Assembly (NCBI RefSeq): GCF_008039555.1
Contig: NZ_VDUW01000008.1
Span: 55,416-119,415, forward strand
Direction: 5' to 3'
Source: Cerasibacillus terrae
GTDB taxonomy: Bacteria; Bacillota; Bacilli; Bacillales; Amphibacillaceae
Length of the DNA: 64,000 nucleotides
Below the pieces are notes generated by a model. That model saw only the letters and a list, made by a program, of their open reading frames with translations. It ran no database searches and had not been told where the DNA came from. Shown piece by piece: positions 32,338-41,970 of this stretch. Within the stretch, counting starts at the first letter, position 1. The number at the start of each line of letters is the position of its first letter. A program made the translations under genes and the position numbers.

Positions 32338-32380
32338 TTATGTATATTTTTACCAAAATATAAAAAACTTTCCGAGAAAA

Positions 32381-32410
32381 AGCAGGAATTTTCATAATCT
32401 TGTTGAATAG
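32381..32410 (+). promoter_or_regulatory. Sigma-H promoter of spoVG
   Basis: The -35 GCAGGAATT (32382-32390) matches RnAGGAwWW. The -10 GTTGAAT (32402-32408) matches RnnGAAT with the expected 11-bp spacing. spoVG is a classical sigma-H gene in B. subtilis. Confidence 0.8.
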
Positions 32411-32448
32411 TATATGTAAGCGCAAATGTAAAAAGGTGGTGAAACAAC

Positions 32449-32736
32449 ATGGAAGTAACTGACGTTAGATTACGCCGTGTAAAAACGGAAGGGAGAATGC
32501 GAGCTATCGCATCCATTACAATCGATGGAGAGTTTGTTGTCCATGATATCCGTGTTATTGACGGTAATAATGGAATGTTTGTAGCAATGCCTTCCAAACG
32601 TACTCCAGATGGAGAATTTAGGGATATTGCACACCCGATTAATTCCAATACACGTGCTAAAATTCAGGACGCCGTATTGGAAGAATATCACCGTGCAGGC
32701 GAATCCGCTGAACTTGAAAAAGCAGGAGTTTCTTAA
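32449..32736 (+). CDS. spoVG: Septation and RNA-binding regulator SpoVG
   Basis: SpoVG is a small nucleic-acid-binding regulator acting at septation and sporulation. The 95-residue product begins [20 protein letters not shown] and contains [20 protein letters not shown], with the conserved family residues through [17 protein letters not shown] precedes the ATG. It is monocistronic, with its sigma-H promoter and a strong terminator. Confidence 0.97.
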   Translation: MEVTDVRLRRVKTEGRMRAIASITIDGEFVVHDIRVIDGNNGMFVAMPSKRTPDGEFRDIAHPINSNTRAKIQDAVLEEYHRAGESAELEKAGVS

Positions 32737-32745
32737 AATGATGAT

Positions 32746-32785
32746 AAAAGGCCAATCACTTATTAAAGTGGTTGGCCTTTTTTTC
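32746..32785 (+). terminator. Terminator after spoVG
   Basis: The stem AAAAGGCCAATCACTT / AAGTGGTTGGCCTTTT is followed by further Ts. Confidence 0.92.
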
Positions 32786-33084
32786 TAAGACTTTCGTATA
32801 ATATAGTTATTGATTGAAGGAATGGTAATGGTGCGAATACAATGTTAAATATAATAAATTGAATTCTTTCATCTTTTACTATCAGTGGATAAGCCTATGA
32901 TTGAATAAAGTTTCAGTTTATTGGGCTATAAATTGTTGAAATACTAGCTTTTTTAGGATATATTCAATAGTGGATAAAGATAAACCGAACCATCCTAGAG
33001 ATAAAATTACTCTTTATAGGATTGTTTTAATGTGCGTTTTTAGAGGTTATATGATTTTAGTTTTTGCAGAATGGAGGTTTCCTG
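32786..33084. other. Intergenic region spoVG-glmU
   Basis: The gap is 348 bp including the spoVG terminator and should hold the promoter of glmU-prs. It is AT-rich with weak inverted segments (for example AGCC...GGCT around 32890-32927). I see no gene, T-box or other riboswitch. A short open frame from 32970 has no ribosome site and runs into glmU in another frame. Confidence 0.5.
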
Positions 33085-34464
33085 ATGACAAAACGCTATG
33101 CTATCATCCTTGCAGCTGGTCAAGGGACCAGAATGAAATCCAAATTATATAAAGTGTTACATCCAGTTTTGGGTCGCCCGATGGTACAACATGTGATGGG
33201 GCATATTCAATCCATTCATGTTGATGAAATCGTTACAATCGTTGGACATGGTTCAGATAAAGTGATGGAACATATTGGAAATGATAGTCAGTATGTAATG
33301 CAGGAAGAACAATTAGGAACTGGTCATGCAGTTATGCAAGCAGAAAAATTATTAGGAAATAAAGAAGGAACAACAATTGTTGTCTGTGGAGACACACCAC
33401 TAATTCGAAAAGAAACTTTTCAAAATCTATTGGATTACCATGAAAAAGAAGGGGCAAAAGCAACGATTCTAACATCTAGAGCACCAGATCCGACTGGATA
33501 TGGACGTGTCATTCGAAATGACGCTAATGAAGTGGAGCGTATTGTCGAACATAAAGATGCAACAGAACAGGAACTCCAAGTAGATGAAATTAACACAGGT
33601 ACATATTGTTTTGACAATAAATCTTTATTTGATGCACTAGAGCATATTTCTAATGACAATGCGCAAGGTGAGTATTATTTACCAGATGTCATTGAAATTC
33701 TTAAAAAAGATGCTGGGAAAATTAGTGCGTATATGACACCAGACTTTGATGAAACGTTAGGAATCAATAATCGAGTGGCTCTTGCACAGGCAGAGAAAAT
33801 TTTAAAAGAAAGAATTAATCATACTCATATGTTAAACGGTGTGACAATTATTGACCCAGAAAATACGTATATTCAACCAGATGTACAGATTGAGCAAGAT
33901 GTAGTTATTCATCCCGGATCTATTATTAAGGGGGCATCTATCATTAAAAGTAATGCTGAAATTGGCCCACATTCGGAAATTACTGATTGTACAGTTGGAG
34001 AACATACCGTTATTACACAAAGTGTTGCTAAAAACAGCATTATTGGAGAACATGTACAAATTGGTCCATTCGCCCATATACGTCCAGAAGCATCGATAGA
34101 CGATGAAGTGAAAATTGGGAACTTTGTAGAGGTTAAAAAGACACAAATTGGAAAAAATAGCAAGGTATCACACTTGAGTTATATAGGTGATGCAAATATT
34201 GGTAAACATGTAAATATAGGTTGTGGTACAATAACAGTGAACTATGATGGACAGAACAAGTATCAAACGACAATCGAAGACGGTGCGTTTGTTGGTTGTA
34301 ATTCCAACTTAGTTGCACCAGTAATAATTGGAGAGAATTCCTTTGTTGCTGCAGGTTCCACAATCACAGATGATATACCGAAAGATGCATTATCGATTGC
34401 TCGTGCACGCCAAACGAATAAATCTGATTATGTTAAAAAAATAAAAACGAGAAAAAAAGACTAA
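33085..34464 (+). CDS. glmU: Bifunctional UDP-GlcNAc pyrophosphorylase / GlcN-1-P acetyltransferase
   Basis: GlmU makes UDP-N-acetylglucosamine for wall synthesis. The N-terminal uridyltransferase domain (about 1-230) has [11 protein letters not shown] and QLGTGHAV. The C-terminal left-handed beta-helix (about 250-445) shows hexapeptide repeats and the acetyltransferase loop [14 protein letters not shown] 33085 with GGAGG at 33073-33077 gives 459 residues, close to the usual 456. prs follows after 17 bp. Confidence 0.97.
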   Translation: MTKRYAIILAAGQGTRMKSKLYKVLHPVLGRPMVQHVMGHIQSIHVDEIVTIVGHGSDKVMEHIGNDSQYVMQEEQLGTGHAVMQAEKLLGNKEGTTIVVCGDTPLIRKETFQNLLDYHEKEGAKATILTSRAPDPTGYGRVIRNDANEVERIVEHKDATEQELQVDEINTGTYCFDNKSLFDALEHISNDNAQGEYYLPDVIEILKKDAGKISAYMTPDFDETLGINNRVALAQAEKILKERINHTHMLNGVTIIDPENTYIQPDVQIEQDVVIHPGSIIKGASIIKSNAEIGPHSEITDCTVGEHTVITQSVAKNSIIGEHVQIGPFAHIRPEASIDDEVKIGNFVEVKKTQIGKNSKVSHLSYIGDANIGKHVNIGCGTITVNYDGQNKYQTTIEDGAFVGCNSNLVAPVIIGENSFVAAGSTITDDIPKDALSIARARQTNKSDYVKKIKTRKKD

Positions 34465-34481
34465 ACGGAGGGTATTTTTCC

Positions 34482-35432
34482 ATGGCATCCTATGGTGATA
34501 AATCATTAAAAGTTTTTACGTTAAATTCTAATACCAAATTGGCAGAGGAAATTGCAAATCATATTGGTGTTACTCTTGGGGAGTGTTCAGTTTCTAGGTT
34601 TAGTGATGGAGAAATTCAAATTAATATTGAAGAAAGCATTCGTGGGTGCGACGTATATATCGTCCAATCCACAAGTGCTCCAGTTAATGAACATTTGATG
34701 GAATTATTAATCATGATTGATGCTGTAAAAAGAGCATCCGCTAAATCTGTCAATATCGTTATGCCGTATTATGGATATGCAAGACAAGATCGAAAGGCAA
34801 GATCAAGAGAACCAATCACAGCTAAACTAGTGGCTAATTTATTAGAAACAGCTGGTGCCGACCGAGTTATCACAATTGATTTACATGCTCCACAAATCCA
34901 AGGATTCTTTGATGTGCCGATTGACCATTTGCAAGGTGTGCCAATTTTAACGGAGTATTTTAAAGAAAAGAATTTAGAAGACATTGTAGTCGTTTCGCCA
35001 GACCATGGAGGAGTTACCCGGGCTCGGAAAATGGCTGACCGCCTAGGAGCACCGATTGGCATTATTGATAAACGGAGACCACGCCCAAATGTTGCAGAAG
35101 TAATGAATATTGTCGGGAAAATTAAAGGGAAAACAGCTATTTTAATTGATGATATTATCGATACAGCTGGAACCATAACACTTGCTGCGAATGCCTTGAT
35201 TGAAAGTGGTGCAAAAGAAGTATATGCTTGCTGTACACATCCGGTACTATCGGGGCCTGCAATGGAGCGAATTGAGAATTCAAAAATAAAAGAACTTGTT
35301 ATTACAAACACGATTCCTTTATCAGAAGAAAAATATATTGATAAAGTTACTCCATTATCTGTTGCGCCATTAATCGGAGAAGCTATTGTTCGTGTGCATG
35401 AGTTAAAATCAGTTAGTATTTTATTTGACTAA
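34482..35432 (+). CDS. prs: Ribose-phosphate pyrophosphokinase
   Basis: It makes PRPP from ribose 5-phosphate and ATP for nucleotide, His and Trp synthesis. The 316-residue protein has [17 protein letters not shown], the flexible-loop segment [14 protein letters not shown] (about 98-111), [12 protein letters not shown] and the PRPP loop [11 protein letters not shown] (about 219-229). It is co-transcribed with glmU, as in B. subtilis. CGGAGGG precedes the ATG. Confidence 0.97.
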   Translation: MASYGDKSLKVFTLNSNTKLAEEIANHIGVTLGECSVSRFSDGEIQINIEESIRGCDVYIVQSTSAPVNEHLMELLIMIDAVKRASAKSVNIVMPYYGYARQDRKARSREPITAKLVANLLETAGADRVITIDLHAPQIQGFFDVPIDHLQGVPILTEYFKEKNLEDIVVVSPDHGGVTRARKMADRLGAPIGIIDKRRPRPNVAEVMNIVGKIKGKTAILIDDIIDTAGTITLAANALIESGAKEVYACCTHPVLSGPAMERIENSKIKELVITNTIPLSEEKYIDKVTPLSVAPLIGEAIVRVHELKSVSILFD

Positions 35433-35534
35433 GCTCTAAAATGATTGAATTTCGTTTAAAAAAGGTTAGATACTAATATAAATAAGAAAAATCTGTTATA
35501 ATAAATGTTTAATTCATATGGAGGATGATGAAAA

Positions 35535-36164
35535 ATGGCAACATTAAAAGCAGTAAAAAGAGAAGACCATAGATTATCAGTAACTAATAAAATCCGAAAA
35601 GACGGACTTATCCCTGGTGTTGTATATGGGAAAAAAACAGAAAACCAATCTATTGCAATTGATGGTTTGGAATTATTAAAAATCCTTCGTGAAGAAGGCC
35701 GAAATGCGATTATTTCATTACAAATTGGGGAAGATAAGCCATTAGAAGTAATGCTTCATGACCATCAAATGGATGCCATAAGAAATGAATTGGTCCATGT
35801 AGACTTATTCGCAGTAGATATGGATGAAGAAATTGATGTGGAAGTTGCAATTGTAATTGATGGTGAGCCTGTAGGTAGTAAGGATGGCGGTATTTTACAA
35901 CAACCTGTCTTTGAATTGGCTGTTCGTGCAAAACCAAATAATATTCCTGATGAAATTAAAATTGATGTGTCATCATTGCAAATTGGTGATGTAATTACAG
36001 TAGCTGATTTAGAAACATCTACAGATTATACAATTTTTGAAGATGAAGATACTACAATTGCAACTGTTCTACCTCCTGAATCAGAAGAAGAGGAAGAAAC
36101 AGAAGCTGTTGATGCAAGTGCTGAACCAGAATTAATTGGTGCAGAGGATAAAGAAGAAGAATAA
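35535..36164 (+). CDS. ctc: General stress protein Ctc / ribosomal protein L25-TL5
   Basis: This 5S rRNA-binding L25 family protein has a C-terminal TL5 extension (209 residues). The N-terminal L25 domain (1-92) shows GLIPGVVYGKK and MLHDHQMDAIRNELVHVDLF. The CTC domain follows, and an acidic tail (ESEEEEETEAVDASAEPE) ends it. In B. subtilis it is sigma-B controlled. Upstream here I see only a TATAAT-like -10 near 35496 and no sigma-B GTTT/GGGTAT pair, so regulation may differ. The ATG follows GGAGGATG. Confidence 0.93.
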   Translation: MATLKAVKREDHRLSVTNKIRKDGLIPGVVYGKKTENQSIAIDGLELLKILREEGRNAIISLQIGEDKPLEVMLHDHQMDAIRNELVHVDLFAVDMDEEIDVEVAIVIDGEPVGSKDGGILQQPVFELAVRAKPNNIPDEIKIDVSSLQIGDVITVADLETSTDYTIFEDEDTTIATVLPPESEEEEETEAVDASAEPELIGAEDKEEE

Positions 36165-36203
36165 GAAGTTCCTTTTTGGATAAGTATAACAAAATGAGAC
36201 TTC

Positions 36204-36300
36204 AATCAGTGGGGGTTCTTTACTCCATTGACTGGATTAATAGTACTGGTACTACAAAGGTATGACCTAGAGACACTTGAAAGAATTGACCTGCGATAAA
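36204..36300 (+). repeat. Dispersed 39-bp repeat, interrupted copy
   Basis: The left end AATCAGTGGGGGTTCTTTAC and the right end AATTGACCTGCGATAAA match the ends of the 5577 and 51839 copies. About 57 extra bases lie between them. It is non-coding and lies between ctc and pth. Confidence 0.6.
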
Positions 36301-36303
36301 TAG

Positions 36304-36356
36304 CCCTCCTTCGAGAATTCACCAAAGTAATTTGTTCTTAGAAGGAGGGATTGTTT
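36304..36356 (+). terminator. Long-loop hairpin before pth
   Basis: The perfect 9-bp stem CCCTCCTTC (36304-36312) / GAAGGAGGG (36341-36349) is followed by ATTGTTTTATT. It could end ctc transcription or shape the leader of pth. Confidence 0.55.
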
Positions 36357-36385
36357 TATTAATAGAAATAAAAGGAAGTTATAAT

Positions 36386-36946
36386 ATGAAATGTATTGTA
36401 GGGTTGGGAAATCCCGGGAAAAAGTATGATAAAACAAGACATAATATAGGCTTTATGGTTATAGATGAAATTTTACAGAGCAACCAGTGGGATTTGGATA
36501 AAGAGAAATTTCAAGGGGAATACACCATTTCTCGTGTTAATGGAGAGAAATTGATTCTTTTAAAGCCACAAACCTTTATGAATCTTTCTGGGGAATCTGT
36601 TCGACCTATCCTTGATTATTATGATATCCCCCCTGAAAATTTATTAGTAATCTTTGATGATTTAGATCTACCAACAGGTAAAATTCGCCTCAGACAAAAA
36701 GGTGGTCATGGAGGACATAATGGGATTCGTTCAATCATTGACCAATTAGGGACAAAGGATTTTAAACGTCTCCGAATAGGGGTTGGCCGACCAGAAACAA
36801 ATATGTCGATTGTAAATTATGTGCTTTCTACTTTTGCAAAAAAAGAACAAGAAGCAGTGCATAAAAGCATTCGACAGGCAGCTGAAGCTTCATTAACATG
36901 GCTTGAAAAACCATTTTCAGAAGTAATGAATGAATGGAATAAATAG
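36386..36946 (+). CDS. pth: Peptidyl-tRNA hydrolase
   Basis: Pth (SpoVC in B. subtilis) frees tRNA from dropped-off peptidyl-tRNA. The 186 residues contain GLGNPGKKYDKTRHNIGF with the catalytic His (about 20), NLSGESV, the DDLDLP motif (Asp about 93), and RQKGGHGGHNGIRSI. ATG 36386 follows AAAGGAAG. A longer frame from 36332 would span the upstream hairpin and extends past the family N-terminus. fin follows after 90 bp. Confidence 0.96.
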   Translation: MKCIVGLGNPGKKYDKTRHNIGFMVIDEILQSNQWDLDKEKFQGEYTISRVNGEKLILLKPQTFMNLSGESVRPILDYYDIPPENLLVIFDDLDLPTGKIRLRQKGGHGGHNGIRSIIDQLGTKDFKRLRIGVGRPETNMSIVNYVLSTFAKKEQEAVHKSIRQAAEASLTWLEKPFSEVMNEWNK

Positions 36947-37036
36947 GAAATGATGACCGTATTGAAACGGTATAAAACGATCCTTTTCGGTTAAACTAAT
37001 AATAATGTAATTTTGTTTTTCCGAGGAGGTTCTTTT

Positions 37037-37267
37037 ATGGCTATTATTTATAATTGCCGTCATTGTGGATATGAAATAGGTAAATTACAACAACAGTTTA
37101 TTGATACAGCCCAGCTAGGTTGGGATCAGTTATCTATAGAAGATCGCCAAAAAATGATTCAATATGAAGCAAATGGGGATATTTCTATTCAATCCATTTG
37201 TGAAAATTGCCAAGAAGCATTAGGAAATCATCCAGAATACCATGAACTTGATTTTTTTATCCAATGA
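37037..37267 (+). CDS. fin: Anti-sigma-F factor Fin
   Basis: Fin (YabK) helps switch the forespore from sigma-F to sigma-G by antagonising sigma-F. The 76-residue product has two zinc-binding Cys pairs, CRHCG near the N-terminus and CENCQEALG near residue 60, and ends YHELDFFIQ as in relatives. ATG 37037 follows GAGGAGG. It sits between pth and mfd, as in B. subtilis. Confidence 0.93.
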   Translation: MAIIYNCRHCGYEIGKLQQQFIDTAQLGWDQLSIEDRQKMIQYEANGDISIQSICENCQEALGNHPEYHELDFFIQ

Positions 37268-37328
37268 AATTTTATGGAATAAATAACAAAGAGATGGATA
37301 ATCGAAGGATGGGTATAGTATTAGATAA

Positions 37329-37356
37329 GCTTTGGTCCATAGCCAAAGCATTTTTG
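37329..37356 (+). terminator. Terminator after fin
   Basis: The stem GCTTTGG / CCAAAGC is followed by ATTTTTG. Confidence 0.8.
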
Positions 37357-37581
37357 CAATTTCACAAAAGAATTTAAACTTATTAGGGGAATTTTAAAAT
37401 TATTATCATATATTTCATTGTAGATATATAAAAAAGACTAAGGTTCAGATGGAGTTTTACCTCACCTGAACCTTAGTCGCACTTATTCTAATGCTTGGTG
37501 TAACCAATTCTTCCTAAAAGGAAGCTAAGTTGCGCTGCGAGGATAAAATGAATTGCTGTTTTAAGCAATGGGGGATTTTTC
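37357..37581 (+). other. Leader region of mfd with a 13-bp hairpin
   Basis: Including the fin terminator, the gap before mfd is 314 bp. It contains a perfect inverted repeat GACTAAGGTTCAG / CTGAACCTTAGTC (37436-37478) without a T-run. A second short hairpin (AATTGCT / AGCAATG around 37552-37570) lies just before the mfd start, next to a GGGGGA ribosome site. No gene is seen. Confidence 0.55.
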
Positions 37582-40500
37582 ATGAAGGGAATTAGTCAGT
37601 ATTTACAACAAAAGGAAGATATCCAATCGATTATAGCTAGTGTTCAGTCCGGCATGAAAGAACAGCTTGTTGCTGGGCTAACTGGTACTAGTAGAAGTCT
37701 TCTTGTATCTATTATTAAACAATCAATTGAAAGACCAATACTAATCATCACATACCAGCTTGTTCAAGCACAGCAGTTATATGATGATTTAGTAGCACTT
37801 ACAGGGGATGACGATGTTTATTTATATCCTGTTAATGAATTAATTGCTTCTGAAATGGCAGTAGCAAGTCCGGAACTTAAAAGTCAACGAATTGAAGCGT
37901 TAATGAATTGGAGTGGGAAAAAGTCTGGAATTTTAATTGCACCAGTTGCGGCGATAAAGCGAATGTTACCACCAGCAAGTTATTGGAAGAAAAATCAAAT
38001 ATCCTTCACTGTTGGTGAAGAAATAGATATGGATTATTATCTTACATCACTAGTTGCTATGGGCTATACGCATTCTTCTATGGTGTCAACACCTGGGGAA
38101 TTTAGCCGGCGTGGTGGGATTATCGATATTTATCCAGTGACAGAGGAACATCCAATTCGAATTGAATTATTCGATATTGAAGTTGATTCCATTCGATATT
38201 TTAATGCGGAGACACAACGTTCATTAGAAAAAATGGAACAAATAACTATCGGCCCCGCTTCAGAGCTACTATTAACAGATGAAGATATGTTGCGGGGGGC
38301 TCAGCGTTTGGAAAATGCCTTTTCGGAAACACTAAAAAAATTAAAGACGATAGAAGAAAAAGAAACATTACGAGAGGCAATTGAACCCCATATTGTACGA
38401 TTAAAGAATTTAGAGTATTTTCCAGAGCTTTACCGATATATTGATTTTCTATATGATGATCCGGCTAGTCTTTTAGATTATTTACCTGCTAATGGCCTTA
38501 TTATTATGGATGAAATGAGTAGAATTATAGAAACAGCAAAAAACTTAGATCATGAAGAGGCAGAATGGTATAGTAGTTTGCTTGAAACAAAAAAAATGGT
38601 AAGACATAATCGATTTTCATTTGATTGGTTAGCTGTCTGGGAAAAGGTAAAACATATCCGTATTTATTTATCTGTTTTTCTACGTCATATACCGAATACA
38701 ACACCACAAAATATTATTAATTTATCATCTAGAGCCATGCAAGAATTTCATGGTCAAATGAATTTATTTAAAAGTGAATTAGAACGATGGGAAAAGAATG
38801 ATTATTCTGTTGTCATTTTAGCACCTAATGTTAGTAGAGCAGAGAAGATTGAATCTATTTTGATGGACTACCATATGGAAGCACAAACTGTTGATGATGA
38901 ATTAGAATTACCGGTAGTAAAGCCAACGATTATTGTGGGAAATCTTTCGAACGGTATTGAACTTCCTACCCATAAACTTGTATTGATTACAGAAAGTGAG
39001 TTATTTAAAAAGCGTGTAAGAAGCCCACGGAAAAAGCAGAAAATATCTAATGCAGAACGAATTAAAAGTTATCAAGAATTAAAACTTGGTGACTATGTTG
39101 TCCATGTGAATCATGGGGTTGGTAAGTATCTTGGTATTGAAACCATGAAGGTAAAAGATAAGCATAAGGATTATCTTCTTATCCAATACGCAGGAGATGA
39201 TAAATTATTTGTTCCAATTGACCAAATTGAACTTGTACAAAAGTTTGTTGGTTCAGAAGGAAAAGAACCACGATTATACAAGCTTGGTGGAACAGAGTGG
39301 ACAAAGGTAAAACGAAGAGTACAATCTTCTGTTGAGGATATTGCTGATGATTTAATTAAACTATATGCAGAAAGAGAAGCACGGAAAGGTTATGCATTCT
39401 CAGAAGATACTGATTTACATCGTGAATTCGACCTTTCTTTCCCATACCAAGAGACAGAAGATCAAACCCGATGTATTGAGGAAATTAAACAAGATATGGA
39501 AAAGACCCAACCAATGGATCGCTTGCTTTGTGGAGATGTTGGTTATGGAAAAACAGAAGTAGCAATTCGTGGAGCTTTTAAGGCGGTGGCAGATGGAAAG
39601 CAAGTAGCCGTTTTAGTTCCAACGACAATCTTAGCACAACAGCATTTCGAAACATTTAGTGAGCGGTTTCAAGACTATCCAGTGACAATCGGTTTGTTAA
39701 GCCGCTTCCGTACACCAAAACAGCAAAAGGAAATTACGAATGGATTAAAAAAAGGGACAGTAGATATTGTTATTGGAACCCACCGCTTACTATCAAAGGA
39801 TGTTGTGTACCAGGATCTTGGTTTATTGATTGTTGATGAAGAACAACGATTTGGTGTGAAGCATAAGGAAAAAATTAAACAAATTAAAACAAATGTAGAT
39901 GTACTCACATTGACAGCAACACCTATTCCACGTACATTACATATGTCTATGCTCGGTGTAAGGGATTTATCTGTTATTGAAACTCCACCTGAAAATCGTT
40001 TTCCGATTCAAACATATGTATTGGAATATAATCCAATTCTAGTTCGTGAAGCCATTGAGCGAGAAATGGCAAGGGGTGGTCAAGTATTCTTTTTATATAA
40101 TCGAGTGGAGAATATTGACCAAATCGCAAGACAAATCAGTATGCTTGTTCCAGAGTCAAAGGTTGCTGTTGCCCATGGGAAAATGGGTGAGCGTGAATTG
40201 GAAAATATTATTTTCGCCTTCTTAGCAGGTGAATATGATGTATTAGTAAGTACGACCATTATCGAAACAGGTGTCGATATTCCAAATGTAAATACATTAA
40301 TTGTCTATAATGCAGACCATATGGGGCTAAGTCAATTATATCAATTGCGTGGCCGTGTTGGGAGGTCCAATCGTGTTGCATATGCGTATTTTACGTATCA
40401 GAAAGATAAAGTTTTAACAGAAGAAGCAGAAAAGAGATTACAAGCAATTAAAGAATTTACAGAGTTAGGTTCTGGATTTAAAATAGCTATGCGTGATTTA

Positions 40501-41109
40501 TCCATTCGTGGAACAGGGAATTTACTTGGTTCCCAGCAGCACGGGTTTATCGATTCTGTTGGATTTGATATGTATTCCCAGATGTTAAAAGAAGCCATTG
40601 ATGCTCGGAAAGAAGGAAAAGAAGTAGATAAAGTAGAAGTTTTTGAACCAGAAATTTCACTGGATTTAAATGCTTATATTCCAGAAACATATATTCAAGA
40701 TGAAAAGCAAAAAATCGATATATATAAACAAGTACGAGCTATTTCTTCAATGGATGAATGGCTGGAATTGCAAAATGAGTTAATTGATCGCTTTGGGGAT
40801 TATCCAAGTGAAGTAGAAAACTTACTAACGGTCGCTAGATTAAGGTTTTTGGCAAAACAAGAACAGGTTGAACAGATTTCTGAGAAGAAAAACAAGCTGG
40901 AATTTATTTTAACAGAGGCAAGAAGCCAAGAAGTAGATGGTGTGAAGCTTTTTGAACTTGCTAATACGTTTGGCCGTGGTATTCAATTAGGGACAGAACA
41001 AAAAAAATTAAAAATTGTTTTACGCCCAAATAAAAGGGAAGTTGAGAAACGTTATGAAATCATTACAGATTTTATTGACAAATTAAAGCAAGTTAATCGT
41101 AAAGAGTAG
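37582..41109 (+). CDS. mfd: Transcription-repair coupling factor Mfd
   Basis: Mfd removes stalled RNA polymerase and recruits UvrA to lesions. The 1175 residues run through the UvrB-like N-terminal region, the RNA-polymerase interaction domain (KLGDYVVHVNHGVGKYLG, about 496-513), and the RecG-like translocase motor. The motor has Walker A GDVGYGKTE (about 650) and DEEQ in IVDEEQRFGVKHKE, LTATPIPRTL, and the RG motif QLYQLRGRVGRSNR. A C-terminal TRCF domain ends it. Length is normal. Confidence 0.98.
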   Translation: MKGISQYLQQKEDIQSIIASVQSGMKEQLVAGLTGTSRSLLVSIIKQSIERPILIITYQLVQAQQLYDDLVALTGDDDVYLYPVNELIASEMAVASPELKSQRIEALMNWSGKKSGILIAPVAAIKRMLPPASYWKKNQISFTVGEEIDMDYYLTSLVAMGYTHSSMVSTPGEFSRRGGIIDIYPVTEEHPIRIELFDIEVDSIRYFNAETQRSLEKMEQITIGPASELLLTDEDMLRGAQRLENAFSETLKKLKTIEEKETLREAIEPHIVRLKNLEYFPELYRYIDFLYDDPASLLDYLPANGLIIMDEMSRIIETAKNLDHEEAEWYSSLLETKKMVRHNRFSFDWLAVWEKVKHIRIYLSVFLRHIPNTTPQNIINLSSRAMQEFHGQMNLFKSELERWEKNDYSVVILAPNVSRAEKIESILMDYHMEAQTVDDELELPVVKPTIIVGNLSNGIELPTHKLVLITESELFKKRVRSPRKKQKISNAERIKSYQELKLGDYVVHVNHGVGKYLGIETMKVKDKHKDYLLIQYAGDDKLFVPIDQIELVQKFVGSEGKEPRLYKLGGTEWTKVKRRVQSSVEDIADDLIKLYAEREARKGYAFSEDTDLHREFDLSFPYQETEDQTRCIEEIKQDMEKTQPMDRLLCGDVGYGKTEVAIRGAFKAVADGKQVAVLVPTTILAQQHFETFSERFQDYPVTIGLLSRFRTPKQQKEITNGLKKGTVDIVIGTHRLLSKDVVYQDLGLLIVDEEQRFGVKHKEKIKQIKTNVDVLTLTATPIPRTLHMSMLGVRDLSVIETPPENRFPIQTYVLEYNPILVREAIEREMARGGQVFFLYNRVENIDQIARQISMLVPESKVAVAHGKMGERELENIIFAFLAGEYDVLVSTTIIETGVDIPNVNTLIVYNADHMGLSQLYQLRGRVGRSNRVAYAYFTYQKDKVLTEEAEKRLQAIKEFTELGSGFKIAMRDLSIRGTGNLLGSQQHGFIDSVGFDMYSQMLKEAIDARKEGKEVDKVEVFEPEISLDLNAYIPETYIQDEKQKIDIYKQVRAISSMDEWLELQNELIDRFGDYPSEVENLLTVARLRFLAKQEQVEQISEKKNKLEFILTEARSQEVDGVKLFELANTFGRGIQLGTEQKKLKIVLRPNKREVEKRYEIITDFIDKLKQVNRKE

Positions 41110-41123
41110 AAATATCTTTTTCA

Positions 41124-41153
41124 TGAATAGTTCTCACAATATGATTCATAATA
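41124..41153 (+). promoter_or_regulatory. Sigma-G promoter of spoVT
   Basis: TGAATA (41124-41129), a 17-bp spacer and CATAATA (41147-41153) agree closely with the sigma-G consensus. spoVT is a known sigma-G gene. The leader would be about 150 nt. Confidence 0.8.
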
Positions 41154-41308
41154 AATATACAAATGGTGTATTTTTCCCAATTAGAAAAGATAAGGAAAAG
41201 GGATTAGTACAACTGTACTCCATATAGATGGATGTTTATTATGGATGTTTATATCATCATGGAAACATAACATCAATCATATTTAGACAGAAAGTGAGGC
41301 TCCATGAA

Positions 41309-41845
41309 ATGAAAGCAACGGGTATTGTAAGAAGAATTGATGATTTAGGAAGAGTAGTTATACCAAAGGAAATCAGACGGACGTTGCGTATTCGTGAAGG
41401 TGACCCATTAGAGATTTTTATTGATCGAGAAGGTGAGGTCATCCTAAAAAAATATTCACCTATTAATGAATTAGGAACCTTTGCACAGGAATATGCAGAT
41501 GCACTATTTGATTCCCTTCATCTTCCAGTATTGATAAGTGATCGTGATGAGGTTATCGCTGTCGCAGGAGGTTCAAAAAAGGATTATTTAAATATAAACA
41601 TAGGAAAAGAATTAGAACAAATTATTGAAAGTCGTTCTGTACATGTTGAAAAAGAAGCGAAAGATTTAGAGTTGATTCAAGGAAAGCAGGAAGAACTTTA
41701 TTCGTATGTCATTAGCCCAATTATCGCAAATGGAGACCCAATTGGCAGCGTTGTTATGTTATCAGAAGAGAATAACCGAATTACAGAAGTCGAACAAAAA
41801 GCAGTGGAAACAGCAGCAAGTTTTTTAGCAAAGCAAATGGAATAA
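41309..41845 (+). CDS. spoVT: Stage V sporulation regulator SpoVT
   Basis: SpoVT is a forespore transcription factor that tunes sigma-G genes. The 178-residue protein has an AbrB-like N-terminal DNA-binding domain (MKATGIVRRIDDLGRVVIPK, 1-52) and a C-terminal GAF-like domain (about 56-178). ATG 41309 gives the usual length. The longer frame from 41228 has no ribosome site, whereas AAGTGAGG lies before 41309. It is paralogous in its first 50 residues to AbrB at 21415. Confidence 0.95.
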   Translation: MKATGIVRRIDDLGRVVIPKEIRRTLRIREGDPLEIFIDREGEVILKKYSPINELGTFAQEYADALFDSLHLPVLISDRDEVIAVAGGSKKDYLNINIGKELEQIIESRSVHVEKEAKDLELIQGKQEELYSYVISPIIANGDPIGSVVMLSEENNRITEVEQKAVETAASFLAKQME

Positions 41846-41857
41846 TGATGATGTAAT

Positions 41858-41889
41858 GGACAAAATCACTGTAAAGGAGGATTTTGTCC
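41858..41889 (+). terminator. Hairpin after spoVT
   Basis: The perfect stem GGACAAAATC / GATTTTGTCC is followed by ATTCTTATT, a weak tail. Confidence 0.6.
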
Positions 41890-41970
41890 ATTCTTATTTA
41901 GGATGCATATGCGCCTTGTATATATTGTCTATGGTATAATATTTGTAAAATTAGTTGAAAGGCGTATATT

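Noticed and set aside
32970..33152. Short + frame before glmU as an upstream peptide
   Set aside because: It has no ribosome site and runs out of frame into glmU.
34769..35311. 180-codon minus-strand frame inside prs
   Set aside because: It is antisense to an unmistakable PRPP synthetase. No ribosome site or family pattern is visible.
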